A stretch of DNA of 64,000 nucleotides from Mycobacterium sp. IS-1264 (GTDB lineage: Bacteria > Actinomycetota > Actinomycetes > Mycobacteriales > Mycobacteriaceae). This document shows positions 7,802 through 15,599 of this stretch, one piece after another (position 1 is the stretch's first letter; the number at the start of each line of letters is the position of its first letter). Location: assembly GCF_001954195.1 (NCBI RefSeq), contig NZ_MBES01000074.1:1-64000 (forward strand), written 5' to 3'. The position numbers were made by a program, and so were the translations under genes. Below the pieces are notes generated by a model that was not told where the DNA came from, searched no databases, and saw only the letters and a list, made by a program, of their open reading frames with translations.

Positions 7802-8365
7802 ATGGCTGTGAAGATCAAGCTCACTCGGCTTGGCAAAATCCGCAATCCCCAGTACCGAATCGCCGTCGCCGACGCACGCACGCGGCGCGACGGCCGCTCG
7901 ATCGAGGTAATCGGCCGCTACCACCCGAAGGAAGACCCGAGCCTCATCGAGATCAACTCCGAGCGTGCCCAGTACTGGCTTTCCGTGGGCGCCCAGCCCA
8001 CCGAGCCCGTGCTCAAACTCCTGAAGATCACCGGCGACTGGCAGAAGTTCAAGGGGCTGCCCGGCGCGGAGGGTCGCCTGAAGGTCAAGCCGGCCAAGCC
8101 CAGCAAGCTCGAGCTGTTCAACGCCGCGTTGGCCGCCGCCGAGGGCGAACCCACCACCGAGGCCGCGAAGCCGAAGAAGAAGGCCCCGGCCAAGAAGGCC
8201 GCCAAGGCCGCCGAGCCCGCGCCCGAGACGAGCGCTGAGCCCGCCGCCGAGGCCGCTCCCGAGACGAGCGCTGAGCCCAGCGCCGAAGCCAGCCCCGAAG
8301 CCGAGAAGGCTCAGGCGCCGGCCGAGGGCGGCGGCGAGCAGTCCGAACCGACCACCGAAAGCTGA
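7802..8365 (+). CDS. rpsP: 30S ribosomal protein S16
   Basis: The 187-residue protein begins MAVKIKLTRLGKIRNPQYRI, the S16 signature, and helps assemble the 5' domain of the 30S body. The S16 core ends near residue 110. An Ala/Glu/Pro/Lys-rich tail follows (KPKKKAPAKKAAK, then a PETSAEP repeat), typical of actinobacterial S16 and probably disordered. ACAGGAGAA precedes the ATG. It is the first gene of a khpA-rimM-trmD operon. Confidence 0.98.
   Translation: MAVKIKLTRLGKIRNPQYRIAVADARTRRDGRSIEVIGRYHPKEDPSLIEINSERAQYWLSVGAQPTEPVLKLLKITGDWQKFKGLPGAEGRLKVKPAKPSKLELFNAALAAAEGEPTTEAAKPKKKAPAKKAAKAAEPAPETSAEPAAEAAPETSAEPSAEASPEAEKAQAPAEGGGEQSEPTTES
8222..8278 (+). repeat. 36-bp-period direct repeat in rpsP tail
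   Basis: A 21-bp identical sequence (codes for PETSAEP) occurs at 8222-8242 and 8258-8278. It is a likely slippage-prone, length-variable part of the S16 tail. Confidence 0.7.
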
Positions 8366-8370
8366 CTGAC

Positions 8371-8613
8371 GTGAGCACCGTCGTCGTGGATGCCGTCGAG
8401 CATCTGGTCCGCGGGATCGTCGACAACCCCGACGATGTTCGGGTGGACATGGTGACCAGTCGGCGCGGCCGAACCGTCGAAGTACACGTTCATCCCGACG
8501 ACCTGGGCAAGGTGATCGGTCGGGGGGGACGGACCGCGACCGCATTGCGCACGCTGGTCGCCGGCATCGGTGGCCGCGGTATCCGCGTCGACGTGGTGGA
8601 CACCGACCAGTAG
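8371..8613 (+). CDS. khpA: KH-domain RNA-binding protein KhpA
   Basis: The 80-residue single KH domain has the GxxG loop in DDLGKVIGRGGRTATALRTL (IGRGG). KhpA pairs with KhpB/Jag in Gram-positive bacteria to bind RNA and influence cell elongation and division. The GTG start is 5 bases after the rpsP stop, so the two are translationally linked. The position between rpsP and rimM is conserved in actinobacteria. Confidence 0.93.
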   Translation: MSTVVVDAVEHLVRGIVDNPDDVRVDMVTSRRGRTVEVHVHPDDLGKVIGRGGRTATALRTLVAGIGGRGIRVDVVDTDQ

Positions 8614-8626
8614 GGCAGCGCTGCTC

Positions 8627-9163
8627 ATGGAGCTGCTCGTCGGGCGCGTCGTCAAAGCGCACGGCATCGGCGGTGAGGTGGTGGTGGAGGTCCACACCGA
8701 CGATCCCGCCGCCCGGTTTGCGCCCGGTGTTACGTTGCGCGCCAGGCAATCTCGAGGCGACGGCCCCGAGCGCAGCTATGTCGTCGCCGACGTCCGAGAG
8801 CACGGCGGACGGCTGCTCGTGCGGTTGACCGGCGTGGACGACCGTGACGCCGCCGAGGCGTTGCGCGGCAACCTGTTCGTGGTGGATTCCGACGACCTGC
8901 CGCCGATCGACGAGCCGGACACCTACTACGACCATCAGCTCGAGGGCCTGCGCGTCCGGACGACGACGGGGCACGACGTCGGCGTCGTTACCGAGGTGCT
9001 GCACACGGCGGCGGGCGAGTTGTTGGCGGTACGACGGGATGACGACGGGGAAGTGTTGGTGCCGTTCGTCGGCGCGATCGTCACGTCGGTGTCGGTGAAC
9101 GACGGCCCGGGCACAGGTGTCGTCGAGATCGACCCGCCCGAGGGCCTGCTGGAGCTGGGGTAG
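8627..9163 (+). CDS. rimM: 16S rRNA processing / ribosome maturation protein RimM
   Basis: The 178-residue protein has an N-terminal RimM domain (VGRVVKAHGIGGEVVVE) and a C-terminal PRC-barrel (DTYYDHQLEGLRVRT ... LVPFVGAIV). It assists late maturation of the 30S head around S19. The length is typical. The ATG is 13 bases after khpA and the stop is 2 bases before trmD, which indicates a single operon. Confidence 0.96.
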   Translation: MELLVGRVVKAHGIGGEVVVEVHTDDPAARFAPGVTLRARQSRGDGPERSYVVADVREHGGRLLVRLTGVDDRDAAEALRGNLFVVDSDDLPPIDEPDTYYDHQLEGLRVRTTTGHDVGVVTEVLHTAAGELLAVRRDDDGEVLVPFVGAIVTSVSVNDGPGTGVVEIDPPEGLLELG

Positions 9164-9165
9164 TC

Positions 9166-9855
9166 ATGCGCATCGATGTGGTGACGATCTTCCCGGCGTA
9201 TCTCGACCCGCTGCGACAGTCGTTGCCGGGCAAGGCGATCGAGTCGGGTCTGGTCGACCTGCGGGTGCACGATCTGCGGCGGTGGACCCACGATGTGCAT
9301 CGTTCGGTCGACGACGCGCCCTACGGCGGCGGTCCGGGCATGGTGATGAAGGCGCCCGTGTGGGGCGAAGCGCTCGACGAAATCTGTTCTGACGACACAC
9401 TATTGGTCGTCCCCACCCCCGCGGGCACATTGTTCAAGCAGGCCACCGCGCAACGCTGGAGCGGCGAGGCGCACCTGGTGTTCGCCTGCGGCCGCTACGA
9501 AGGCATCGACCAGCGGGTCGTCGAGGATGCCGGCCGCCGGATGCGGGTCGAAGAAGTCTCGATCGGCGACTATGTGCTGCCGGGCGGCGAGTCGGCGGCC
9601 GTCGTGATGATCGAAGCGGCGTTGCGGCTGCTGACCGGCGTCCTGGGCAATCCCGCGTCACACCGCGAGGATTCGCATTCGCCGCAACTCGAGGGGCTCT
9701 TGGAGGGGCCGAGCTATACCCGGCCACCGAGCTGGCGTGGCCTCGACGTTCCCGACGTCCTGCTGTCCGGCGATCATGCGCGCGTCGCCGCCTGGCGTCG
9801 CGAGGTTTCGCAGCAGTGGACCCGGGAGCGCCGGCCCGACCTGTCCGGCGACTAA
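9166..9855 (+). CDS. trmD: tRNA (guanine-N1-)-methyltransferase
   Basis: The 229-residue SPOUT methyltransferase makes m1G37 in tRNAs and so prevents frameshifting. Visible motifs are MRIDVVTIFPAYLDPL at the N-terminus, DDAPYGGGPGMVMK, FACGRYEGIDQRV and the knot segment SIGDYVLPGGESAAVVMIEA. The end overlaps the convergent lppW end by 4 bases. Confidence 0.97.
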   Translation: MRIDVVTIFPAYLDPLRQSLPGKAIESGLVDLRVHDLRRWTHDVHRSVDDAPYGGGPGMVMKAPVWGEALDEICSDDTLLVVPTPAGTLFKQATAQRWSGEAHLVFACGRYEGIDQRVVEDAGRRMRVEEVSIGDYVLPGGESAAVVMIEAALRLLTGVLGNPASHREDSHSPQLEGLLEGPSYTRPPSWRGLDVPDVLLSGDHARVAAWRREVSQQWTRERRPDLSGD

Positions 9856-10823
9856 TCGGTGCGGGTGGATCCGATTCGCCCGTTGGGAAATATCGTCTTG
9901 ACCGCACGGGTGATCGTGTCGCGCGCGGTGGTGTCATCGGATGTCTGCAGCGACTGAACCACCATGACGTAGCGGTGGTCCGCGCCGATCACTCCGGTCG
10001 ACAGATGCACCCATGCGCTGCCGATACAGCACATCCAGCCCTGCTTGACCGCCACCGATTCGGCGTACAGACCCTCGGGAATACCGAATCGCTGTGGGTA
10101 GCCGTCGATTCCGTTCGGGGTGGACTGCGCCAGATCGTTGACGATGATCTTGGCGCGCTCGGCCGGTAACCCGCCCGAGCCGTCGAGCAGGACGTCGTAG
10201 TAGTGGACCAGGTCCGTCAGCGAGCTCATCGTGTTCCACCAGCGCCCGTCGCTGGGCGGGGTGGTCGACGAAAGTCCGTAGCGGCCCGCGACCTGGGTGA
10301 TGATGGCGTCCCCGCCGCCCTGGCCCCAGAATTTCTCGGCGGCGCCGTCGTCGGAGGACTGCAACATCACGTCCAGCGCCTGGCGGTCGTCCGGGGACAG
10401 GACGGTCTTGCCCTCGGATTCGGCCAGTAGCAGATCGTCGGCGATGAACAGCTTGGCCACCGATGCGGTGCCGACGATCTGAGTGTTGCCGCTGGAGACC
10501 AGTTGATGGGTCTTGCGGTCGAGGATGGCCACCGACAGGGCGGCGCCGGCGGCGGCGGCTTCGTCGTTCGCCTGCTGGATCCGCGCCTGCAGTCCGTCGA
10601 ACCCGGAGCCGGGCAGCGCCCGCGGTGGCGCCGGCATCGAGCCGACGTCCCGCATGAGTTCGGCTTGCTGCGGGGGCTGCGCCGGGCGATCGGGTGTGCT
10701 GTATGCCGGCCGGCTGGCCGCCTTCGTGGAGACCTTCGCCGCGACGATTGCCTCGTCGCACCCGGCGATCACCAGTGTCACCGCCGCCAGGGCGGTGAGC
10801 ACAGTGAGCGGCCGTGCGCGCAT
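9852..10823 (-). CDS. lppW: Serine-hydrolase-like lipoprotein LppW
   Basis: The 323-residue protein has a signal peptide with lipobox VIAGC (Cys near residue 21), followed by a low-complexity linker and a class A beta-lactamase/penicillin-binding-like domain: GTASVAKLF supplies SxxK, and a later MLQSSDDGAAEKFW segment resembles the SDN region. The KTG triad element is not clear, so activity is uncertain. ATG 10823 follows GGAGGAG; upstream in-frame starts lack a signal peptide at the right place. By recalled synteny it lies between trmD and rplS, as lppW does in M. tuberculosis. Confidence 0.85.
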   Translation of the reverse strand: MRARPLTVLTALAAVTLVIAGCDEAIVAAKVSTKAASRPAYSTPDRPAQPPQQAELMRDVGSMPAPPRALPGSGFDGLQARIQQANDEAAAAGAALSVAILDRKTHQLVSSGNTQIVGTASVAKLFIADDLLLAESEGKTVLSPDDRQALDVMLQSSDDGAAEKFWGQGGGDAIITQVAGRYGLSSTTPPSDGRWWNTMSSLTDLVHYYDVLLDGSGGLPAERAKIIVNDLAQSTPNGIDGYPQRFGIPEGLYAESVAVKQGWMCCIGSAWVHLSTGVIGADHRYVMVVQSLQTSDDTTARDTITRAVKTIFPNGRIGSTRTD

Positions 10824-11009
10824 CGGTCTCCTCCGGACGTCTGGGAAAACGTTCGTGTGGGCGGGCCGCATCGCCGTCTGCCCGGGCATCACGCTGAGGT
10901 TGCGGTTCGACTAGCGCGTTTTGACCCGAGTCATGTGTACCATTCACCAGCGATTTCGGCGCGTTGTGAACCGCGGGTTTACCTGTGATTTTCAATGCAC
11001 GCGAACCGT

Positions 11010-11019
11010 CTGGCACAAT
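11010..11019 (+). promoter_or_regulatory. rplS promoter, extended -10 CTGGCACAAT
   Basis: It is identical to the element before rpsP. Transcription would begin at about 11026, so the RNA opens almost directly with the 11030-11074 hairpin. Confidence 0.45.
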
Positions 11020-11029
11020 TGACCAGTTG

Positions 11030-11074
11030 TCTCGCAGCCATCAGCGGCCCGGACCTTTCCCGCCCGCTGCGAGA
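11030..11074 (+). promoter_or_regulatory. rplS leader hairpin
   Basis: TCTCGCAGC (11030-11038) pairs perfectly with GCTGCGAGA (11066-11074) across a 27-base loop, at the predicted 5' end of the rplS mRNA. It is a candidate autoregulatory ribosomal-protein leader; no family match was tested. Confidence 0.4.
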
Positions 11075-11170
11075 TACGCCCGGAAGCCCGAACACCCATC
11101 GGCTTGGCGGCCGGCTCACACGTGTGGGCAGCTGCCCCAGGCCGCGACCCCGAGGAAGTGTCTTCTCACC

Positions 11171-11512
11171 ATGAACAGGCTGGACTTCGTCGACCAGGCG
11201 TCGCTGCGCGACGACCTCCCGGTCTTCGGCCCGGGCGACACCATCAACGTGCACGTCAAGGTGATCGAGGGCGCCAAGGAGCGCATCCAGGTATTCAAGG
11301 GCGTGGTCATCCGCCGGCAGGGCGGCGGCATCCGCGAGACGTTCACCGTGCGCAAGGAGAGCTATGGCGTCGGCGTCGAGCGGACTTTCCCGGTGCATTC
11401 GCCGAACATCGACCACATCGAGGTGGTGACCCGTGGCGACGTCCGCCGCGCCAAGCTGTACTACCTGCGTGAACTCCGCGGCAAGAAGGCCAAGATCAAA
11501 GAGAAGCGCTGA
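11171..11512 (+). CDS. rplS: 50S ribosomal protein L19
   Basis: The 113-residue protein matches L19 over its whole length: MNRLDFVDQASLRDDLPVF, GDTINVHVKVIEG, IQVFKGVVIRRQGGGIRETFTVRK and a basic C-terminus RGKKAKIKEKR. L19 sits at the 30S-50S interface. It has its own promoter and long leader, apart from the rpsP operon. Confidence 0.98.
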   Translation: MNRLDFVDQASLRDDLPVFGPGDTINVHVKVIEGAKERIQVFKGVVIRRQGGGIRETFTVRKESYGVGVERTFPVHSPNIDHIEVVTRGDVRRAKLYYLRELRGKKAKIKEKR

Positions 11513-11554
11513 CCCGGTGCGCCCAGGTCTGCCAAAGCCGCAATCCGCGCTGGC

Positions 11555-11560
11555 TACGCT
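11555..11560 (+). promoter_or_regulatory. -10 box TACGCT before lepB
   Basis: TACGCT is 6 bases before GTG 11567, with no Shine-Dalgarno, consistent with a leaderless lepB transcript independent of rplS. Confidence 0.5.
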
Positions 11561-11566
11561 GATCTC

Positions 11567-12457
11567 GTGACCGATACCCCGGACGCACCCGAGCCCCAGT
11601 CCGACCCTGGTCAGTCAGAGCCGAAGGTCTCCACCCGCGACCCGGAGGCGCCCGCCGACGGGCTCGAGCCCCCGGCGGCACCAAAGCCCCCCTTGCCGCC
11701 CGAGGCGGTCGAGCCGGAGCCGAAGAAGAAGTCGGCGTTGCGCGAACTCGCGATCCTGGCGGTGATCGCGATCGTCCTCTACTACGTGATGTTGACGTTC
11801 GTGGCGCGCCCCTACCTGATCCCGTCGGAATCCATGGAACCGACGCTGCACGGCTGCACGGGCTGCGTCGGTGACCGCATCATGGTGGACAAGCTCAGCT
11901 ACCGCTTCGGCGCGCCGCACCCCGGCGACGTCATCGTCTTCAAGGGACCGCCGTCGTGGAACGTCGGCTACAAGTCGATCCGTTCTCCCAACGCCGCGCT
12001 GCGCATGGTCCAGAACGCGTTGTCGTTCATCGGTTTCGTGCCGCCCGACGAGAACGACCTGGTCAAGCGCGTCATCGCGGTCGGGGGGCAAACGGTGCAG
12101 TGCCGGGCCGACACCGGGTTGACGGTTAACGGCAAACCGCTCAAGGAGCCATACCTGGATCCGTCCACGATGATGGCCGACCCGTCGGTGTACCCATGCC
12201 TGGGCAGCGAGTTCGGGCCGGTCACCGTCCCGCAGGGCCGGCTGTGGGTGATGGGGGACAACCGCACGCACTCGGCGGACTCGCGCGCCCACTGCACCAG
12301 CGTTCCGGCCGACGCGCTTCGGGGGGTGCTGTGCACCGGTGACCCGATGTCGGGGACGGTGCCGGTACCCAATGTCATCGGCAAGGCCAGGTTCATCGTC
12401 TGGCCGCCGTCACGATGGGGCGGTGTGGGTTCGGTGAACCCCCAACAGAGTCAGTAG
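11567..12457 (+). CDS. lepB: Signal peptidase I
   Basis: The 296-residue membrane serine protease cleaves secretory signal peptides. A 60-residue Pro/Glu-rich cytoplasmic N-terminus leads to one membrane segment (LAILAVIAIVLYYVMLTFV), then PSESMEPTL with catalytic Ser, DLVKRVIAVGG with catalytic Lys, and box E GDNRTHSADSR. The GTG start has a -10 box 6 bases upstream. Confidence 0.97.
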   Translation: MTDTPDAPEPQSDPGQSEPKVSTRDPEAPADGLEPPAAPKPPLPPEAVEPEPKKKSALRELAILAVIAIVLYYVMLTFVARPYLIPSESMEPTLHGCTGCVGDRIMVDKLSYRFGAPHPGDVIVFKGPPSWNVGYKSIRSPNAALRMVQNALSFIGFVPPDENDLVKRVIAVGGQTVQCRADTGLTVNGKPLKEPYLDPSTMMADPSVYPCLGSEFGPVTVPQGRLWVMGDNRTHSADSRAHCTSVPADALRGVLCTGDPMSGTVPVPNVIGKARFIVWPPSRWGGVGSVNPQQSQ

Positions 12458-12471
12458 CCATGGCTCCGAAT

Positions 12472-13191
12472 ATGACTCGGACCTGGCCGCCGCGGACGGT
12501 GATCCGCAAGTCGTCGGGGTTGCGAACCCTGGAGTCGGCGCTGCACCGCAGCGGCCTGGGGCCGGTGGCCGGGGTCGACGAGGTCGGCCGGGGCGCCTGC
12601 GCGGGCCCGCTGGTGGTGGCGGCCTGCGTGCTGGGGCCGAACCGGCTGGAAAGCCTTGCCGCGCTTGACGATTCGAAAAAGCTCACGGAAAAGGTGCGGG
12701 AGAAGCTGTTTCCCCTGATCTGCCGCTACGCCGTGGCCTACCACGTGGTGTTCATCCCGTCGGTCGAAGTGGACCGGCGCGGCGTGCACATGGCCAACAT
12801 CGAGGGCATGCGCCGCGCCGTCGCCGGTCTGTCGGTGCGTCCGGGCTATGTGCTGAGCGACGGTTTTCGGGTGCCCGGGCTGCCGATGCCGTCGCTGCCG
12901 GTGGTCGGCGGGGACGCGGCCGCCGCCTGTATCGCCGCGGCCAGCGTGCTGGCGAAAGTCAGCCGCGACCGGCTGATGGTCGCGATGGACGCCGTGCACC
13001 CCGGCTACGGGTTCGCCGAGCACAAGGGCTACGGCACGCCCGCGCACAGCCTGGCGCTGAACCGGCTGGGTCCGTGCGCCGAGCACCGCTACTCGTTCAT
13101 CAACGTGCGCCGGGTGGCGAACGGGTCAAACGGCCGGGTGGTGGCGGAGTGTAAACCGGACCTACCGGACTTGGGCGGCGAATATTCGTGA
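12472..13191 (+). CDS. rnhB: Ribonuclease HII
   Basis: The 239-residue enzyme removes ribonucleotides from DNA-RNA hybrids. The acidic site is visible: GVDEVGRGACAGPL (Asp-Glu), ALDDSKKLTE and AVHPGYGFAEHKGYGT. ATG 12472 (MTRTWPP...) matches the mycobacterial N-terminus I recall; ATG 12460, three bases after the lepB stop, is in frame and possible. Confidence 0.95.
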   Translation: MTRTWPPRTVIRKSSGLRTLESALHRSGLGPVAGVDEVGRGACAGPLVVAACVLGPNRLESLAALDDSKKLTEKVREKLFPLICRYAVAYHVVFIPSVEVDRRGVHMANIEGMRRAVAGLSVRPGYVLSDGFRVPGLPMPSLPVVGGDAAAACIAAASVLAKVSRDRLMVAMDAVHPGYGFAEHKGYGTPAHSLALNRLGPCAEHRYSFINVRRVANGSNGRVVAECKPDLPDLGGEYS

Positions 13192-13247
13192 GGAAAGATG
13201 GGGACCAGGATTGCCGGGAAAAGGACGTCTGAGTAGATGAGTCGCAG

Positions 13248-13553
13248 ATGAGTGCTGAGGATCTCGAAAAGTACGAAACCGAGATGGAGCTCTCGCTCTA
13301 CCGCGAATACAAGGACATCGTCGGTCAGTTCAGCTACGTGGTGGAAACCGAGCGGCGCTTCTATCTGGCCAACAGCGTGGAGATGGTGCCGCGCAACGCC
13401 GACGGCGAGGTCTACTTTGAGCTGCGGCTATCCGACGCGTGGGTGTGGGACATGTACCGTCCCGCGCGGTTCGTCAAGCAGGTGCGTGTGGTCACCTTCA
13501 AGGACGTCAACATCGAAGAGGTCGAAAAGCCCGAACTGCGGCTGCCCGAATAG
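13248..13553 (+). CDS. DUF2469 family protein
   Basis: The 101-residue acidic protein begins MSAEDLEKYETEMELSLYREY and contains VVETERRFYLANSVE and YFELRLSDAWVWDMYRP. This family is almost confined to actinobacteria and consistently sits after rnhB; its function is unknown. The end is one base from the convergent GAF-ANTAR gene. Confidence 0.93.
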   Translation: MSAEDLEKYETEMELSLYREYKDIVGQFSYVVETERRFYLANSVEMVPRNADGEVYFELRLSDAWVWDMYRPARFVKQVRVVTFKDVNIEEVEKPELRLPE

Positions 13554-13554
13554 C

Positions 13555-14310
13555 TCAATCTGGACCTGTCTGGCCGTTGGATGGCAGCTGACCGCGGTTT
13601 TCGATGACCGCCCGAGCCACTTCCGCGAGCTTGATGTTCAGCGCCTGAGAATGGCGCCGCAGCAGCTCGAACGCCTCGTCCTCGGTCATCTCGTGCAGCA
13701 GCATCAACATGCCGACCGCCTTGCCGATTTCGCGGTTGCTGAGCAGCCCACGTCGAAGGCTGGCGGCGTCCTCGCCCTTGGCGATGGCGTTGATGGCCAC
13801 GCTGGCGAACGACGCCAACACCGCCGCCCGTCCGGCGGACTCGGCGTCGAACATGTTGGGTGTGTCGCTGAACAGGTTCAGCGCGGCCCCTTTGCGCTTG
13901 TTGACCAGCAGCCGGAAGCCCATCGCGCCACGCACCGGGGTCTCCTCGACAAGAACCGAGGCGAGCTTTGGCCACAGCGACGGTGTGGTGAGGTCGGGGT
14001 CGATCTGCGGGGTTTCCTCCTCGATGGCATCGATGCACGGGCCGTCGCCGGCGCGTCGTTCCAGCTCGTCGATCCGCTGCGCGAGCCGGTCGCTGGCGCC
14101 GACGGTGACGTAGCGGTCGTTCTCGCGGACCAACAGGCTGGCGTGGTCGCAGCCGCGGATGGCCAGGGTCGCGGCGACGCAGATGGCCGCGTACATCTGC
14201 GAGGCGTCCGAGCCCTGGTAAATGATTTCGGCAAGCGCCGCGAAGACGGTCGCGGGGTCGGCCTTCTCCGCGCCGGGCGGCGCCGCGTCGGCCATTGATT
14301 CATCTGCCAT
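13555..14310 (-). CDS. GAF- and ANTAR-domain regulator
   Basis: The protein of about 251 residues has an N-terminal GAF sensor domain (about 20-165, CDHASLLVRENDRYVTVGAS; GDGPCIDAIEEE) and a C-terminal ANTAR RNA-binding domain (about 180-235, NREIGKAVGMLMLLHEMTEDEAFELLRRHSQ). ANTAR proteins antiterminate transcription by binding paired hexaloop hairpins; the target here is unknown. ATG 14310 is preferred because GAGG lies 6 bases upstream; ATG 14322 is in frame. I do not associate this gene with the M. tuberculosis block. Confidence 0.88.
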   Translation of the reverse strand: MADESMADAAPPGAEKADPATVFAALAEIIYQGSDASQMYAAICVAATLAIRGCDHASLLVRENDRYVTVGASDRLAQRIDELERRAGDGPCIDAIEEETPQIDPDLTTPSLWPKLASVLVEETPVRGAMGFRLLVNKRKGAALNLFSDTPNMFDAESAGRAAVLASFASVAINAIAKGEDAASLRRGLLSNREIGKAVGMLMLLHEMTEDEAFELLRRHSQALNIKLAEVARAVIENRGQLPSNGQTGPD

Positions 14311-14588
14311 GTTGTGCCTCATTTCCGGCGGTGTCGTCTATTCGACCCGCGTCAGTGGCCGTAGATTATCGGGTTCTGACACGAGCTCGACACGCTGTGT
14401 GCGTTCTGGGGGTACCGGCGGTCCCCAGCTGCGGGTCAGCGCCACAGATGCGACGCTGCGCCGCCCGTACGTATACCCATCGAAATGCAGCTCTCACTGG
14501 CTTGCGGCACGGAAACCGCGGCGACAACCTGCGATTTTCGCGGTCACGGTTTGGCTGCCCCTCCCCCGGGAAGAGACCTGTGGTGGGA

Positions 14589-15563
14589 ATGACGGTTGCG
14601 GTGACCGGGCCGACGGGCGAAATCGGCATCTCCGCGGTGACGGCGCTGGAGCGTGAGCCCGCGGTGGAGAAAATCGTCGGAATGGCGCGGCGGCCGTTCG
14701 ACCCGTCGTCGCGCGGCTGGGTGAAGACCACCTACCAGCAGGGCGACATCCTCGACCGTGAGGCCGTCGACGCGCTGGTCGCGCAGGCCGATGTGGTGGT
14801 CCACCTGGCGTTCCTCATCATGGGGTCGCGCGAGGAGAGCGAGCGCATCAACCTGCAGGGCGCGCGCAACGTTTTCGAGGCGACGGTCAACAGCGTGCGG
14901 TCGCGGCGCCTGGTGTATACCTCCTCGGTCGCGGCCTATGGCTACCACTCCGACAATCCCGTCCCGCTCACCGAAGACGTGCCCCCGCGCGGGTCACCCG
15001 AGCACTACTACTCCGCGCAGAAGGCGGCGTGTGAGGCGTTGCTCGCCGAGATCACCCGGGACTCGTCGCTCGAGGTATTCATCCTGCGGCCGTGCATCGT
15101 CGCCGGACCCAACGCGCCCGCGCTGGCCGACGCGATGCCGTGGAACCGGCTGCCCGGTCCGATTCGCGCGGTGACCAAGATGGTGCCGGCGCTGAAACCG
15201 GTTGTGCCGGATCCCGGTTTCCCGTTGCAATTGGTCCACCATGACGACGTCGCCACCGCGATCGCACTCGCGGCCACCGCTCCGACGCCGCCAGGCGCGT
15301 ACAACATCGCCGCGGACGGCCTGGTGACGGTGTCCGAGGTGGCGAAGGCGCTCGGGGGCCGGCCGATACGGGTGCCCGCCGCCGCCGCGTCGGCGGCGTC
15401 CGCGGCGATTTCGCGGGTGCCGTTCGCCCCGTCGATGCTGGAGTGGCTGCACGTCGCCCGGACGTCGGTGGTGATGGACACCGCCAAGGCGAAAAAGGAA
15501 CTCGGTTGGCGGCCGGTGCACTCCGCGGCGGAGACCTTGGCGGAGCTCGCTGGGTCGGTGTGA
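14589..15563 (+). CDS. NAD-dependent epimerase/dehydratase family protein
   Basis: The 324-residue extended-SDR protein begins VAVTGPTGEIGISAV (modified GxxGxxG) and has YTSSVAAYGYHSD before the catalytic pair, where EHYYSAQKAACEALL gives YxxxK. Binding of NAD(P) and action on a sugar nucleotide or other alcohol/ketone is expected; the substrate is unknown. GTG 14583 in the same frame is an alternative start. It is divergent from the GAF-ANTAR gene across 278 bases. Confidence 0.82.
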   Translation: MTVAVTGPTGEIGISAVTALEREPAVEKIVGMARRPFDPSSRGWVKTTYQQGDILDREAVDALVAQADVVVHLAFLIMGSREESERINLQGARNVFEATVNSVRSRRLVYTSSVAAYGYHSDNPVPLTEDVPPRGSPEHYYSAQKAACEALLAEITRDSSLEVFILRPCIVAGPNAPALADAMPWNRLPGPIRAVTKMVPALKPVVPDPGFPLQLVHHDDVATAIALAATAPTPPGAYNIAADGLVTVSEVAKALGGRPIRVPAAAASAASAAISRVPFAPSMLEWLHVARTSVVMDTAKAKKELGWRPVHSAAETLAELAGSV

Positions 15564-15587
15564 AGGCGGTGTGAGAGCGGGTCAATG

Positions 15588-15593
15588 TAGTTT
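15588..15593 (+). promoter_or_regulatory. -10 box TAGTTT before fdhF
   Basis: TAGTTT is 6 bases before GTG 15600, with no Shine-Dalgarno. It suggests a leaderless fdhF mRNA. Confidence 0.5.
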
Positions 15594-15599
15594 GATTTC

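Larger units (their letters stand above)
10824..11170. other. 347-bp intergenic region lppW/rplS
   Basis: The region separates divergent lppW and rplS. It contains the rplS promoter element (11010-11019), a leader hairpin (11030-11074) and about 96 further bases before rplS. I see no convincing small ORF in it. Confidence 0.7.
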
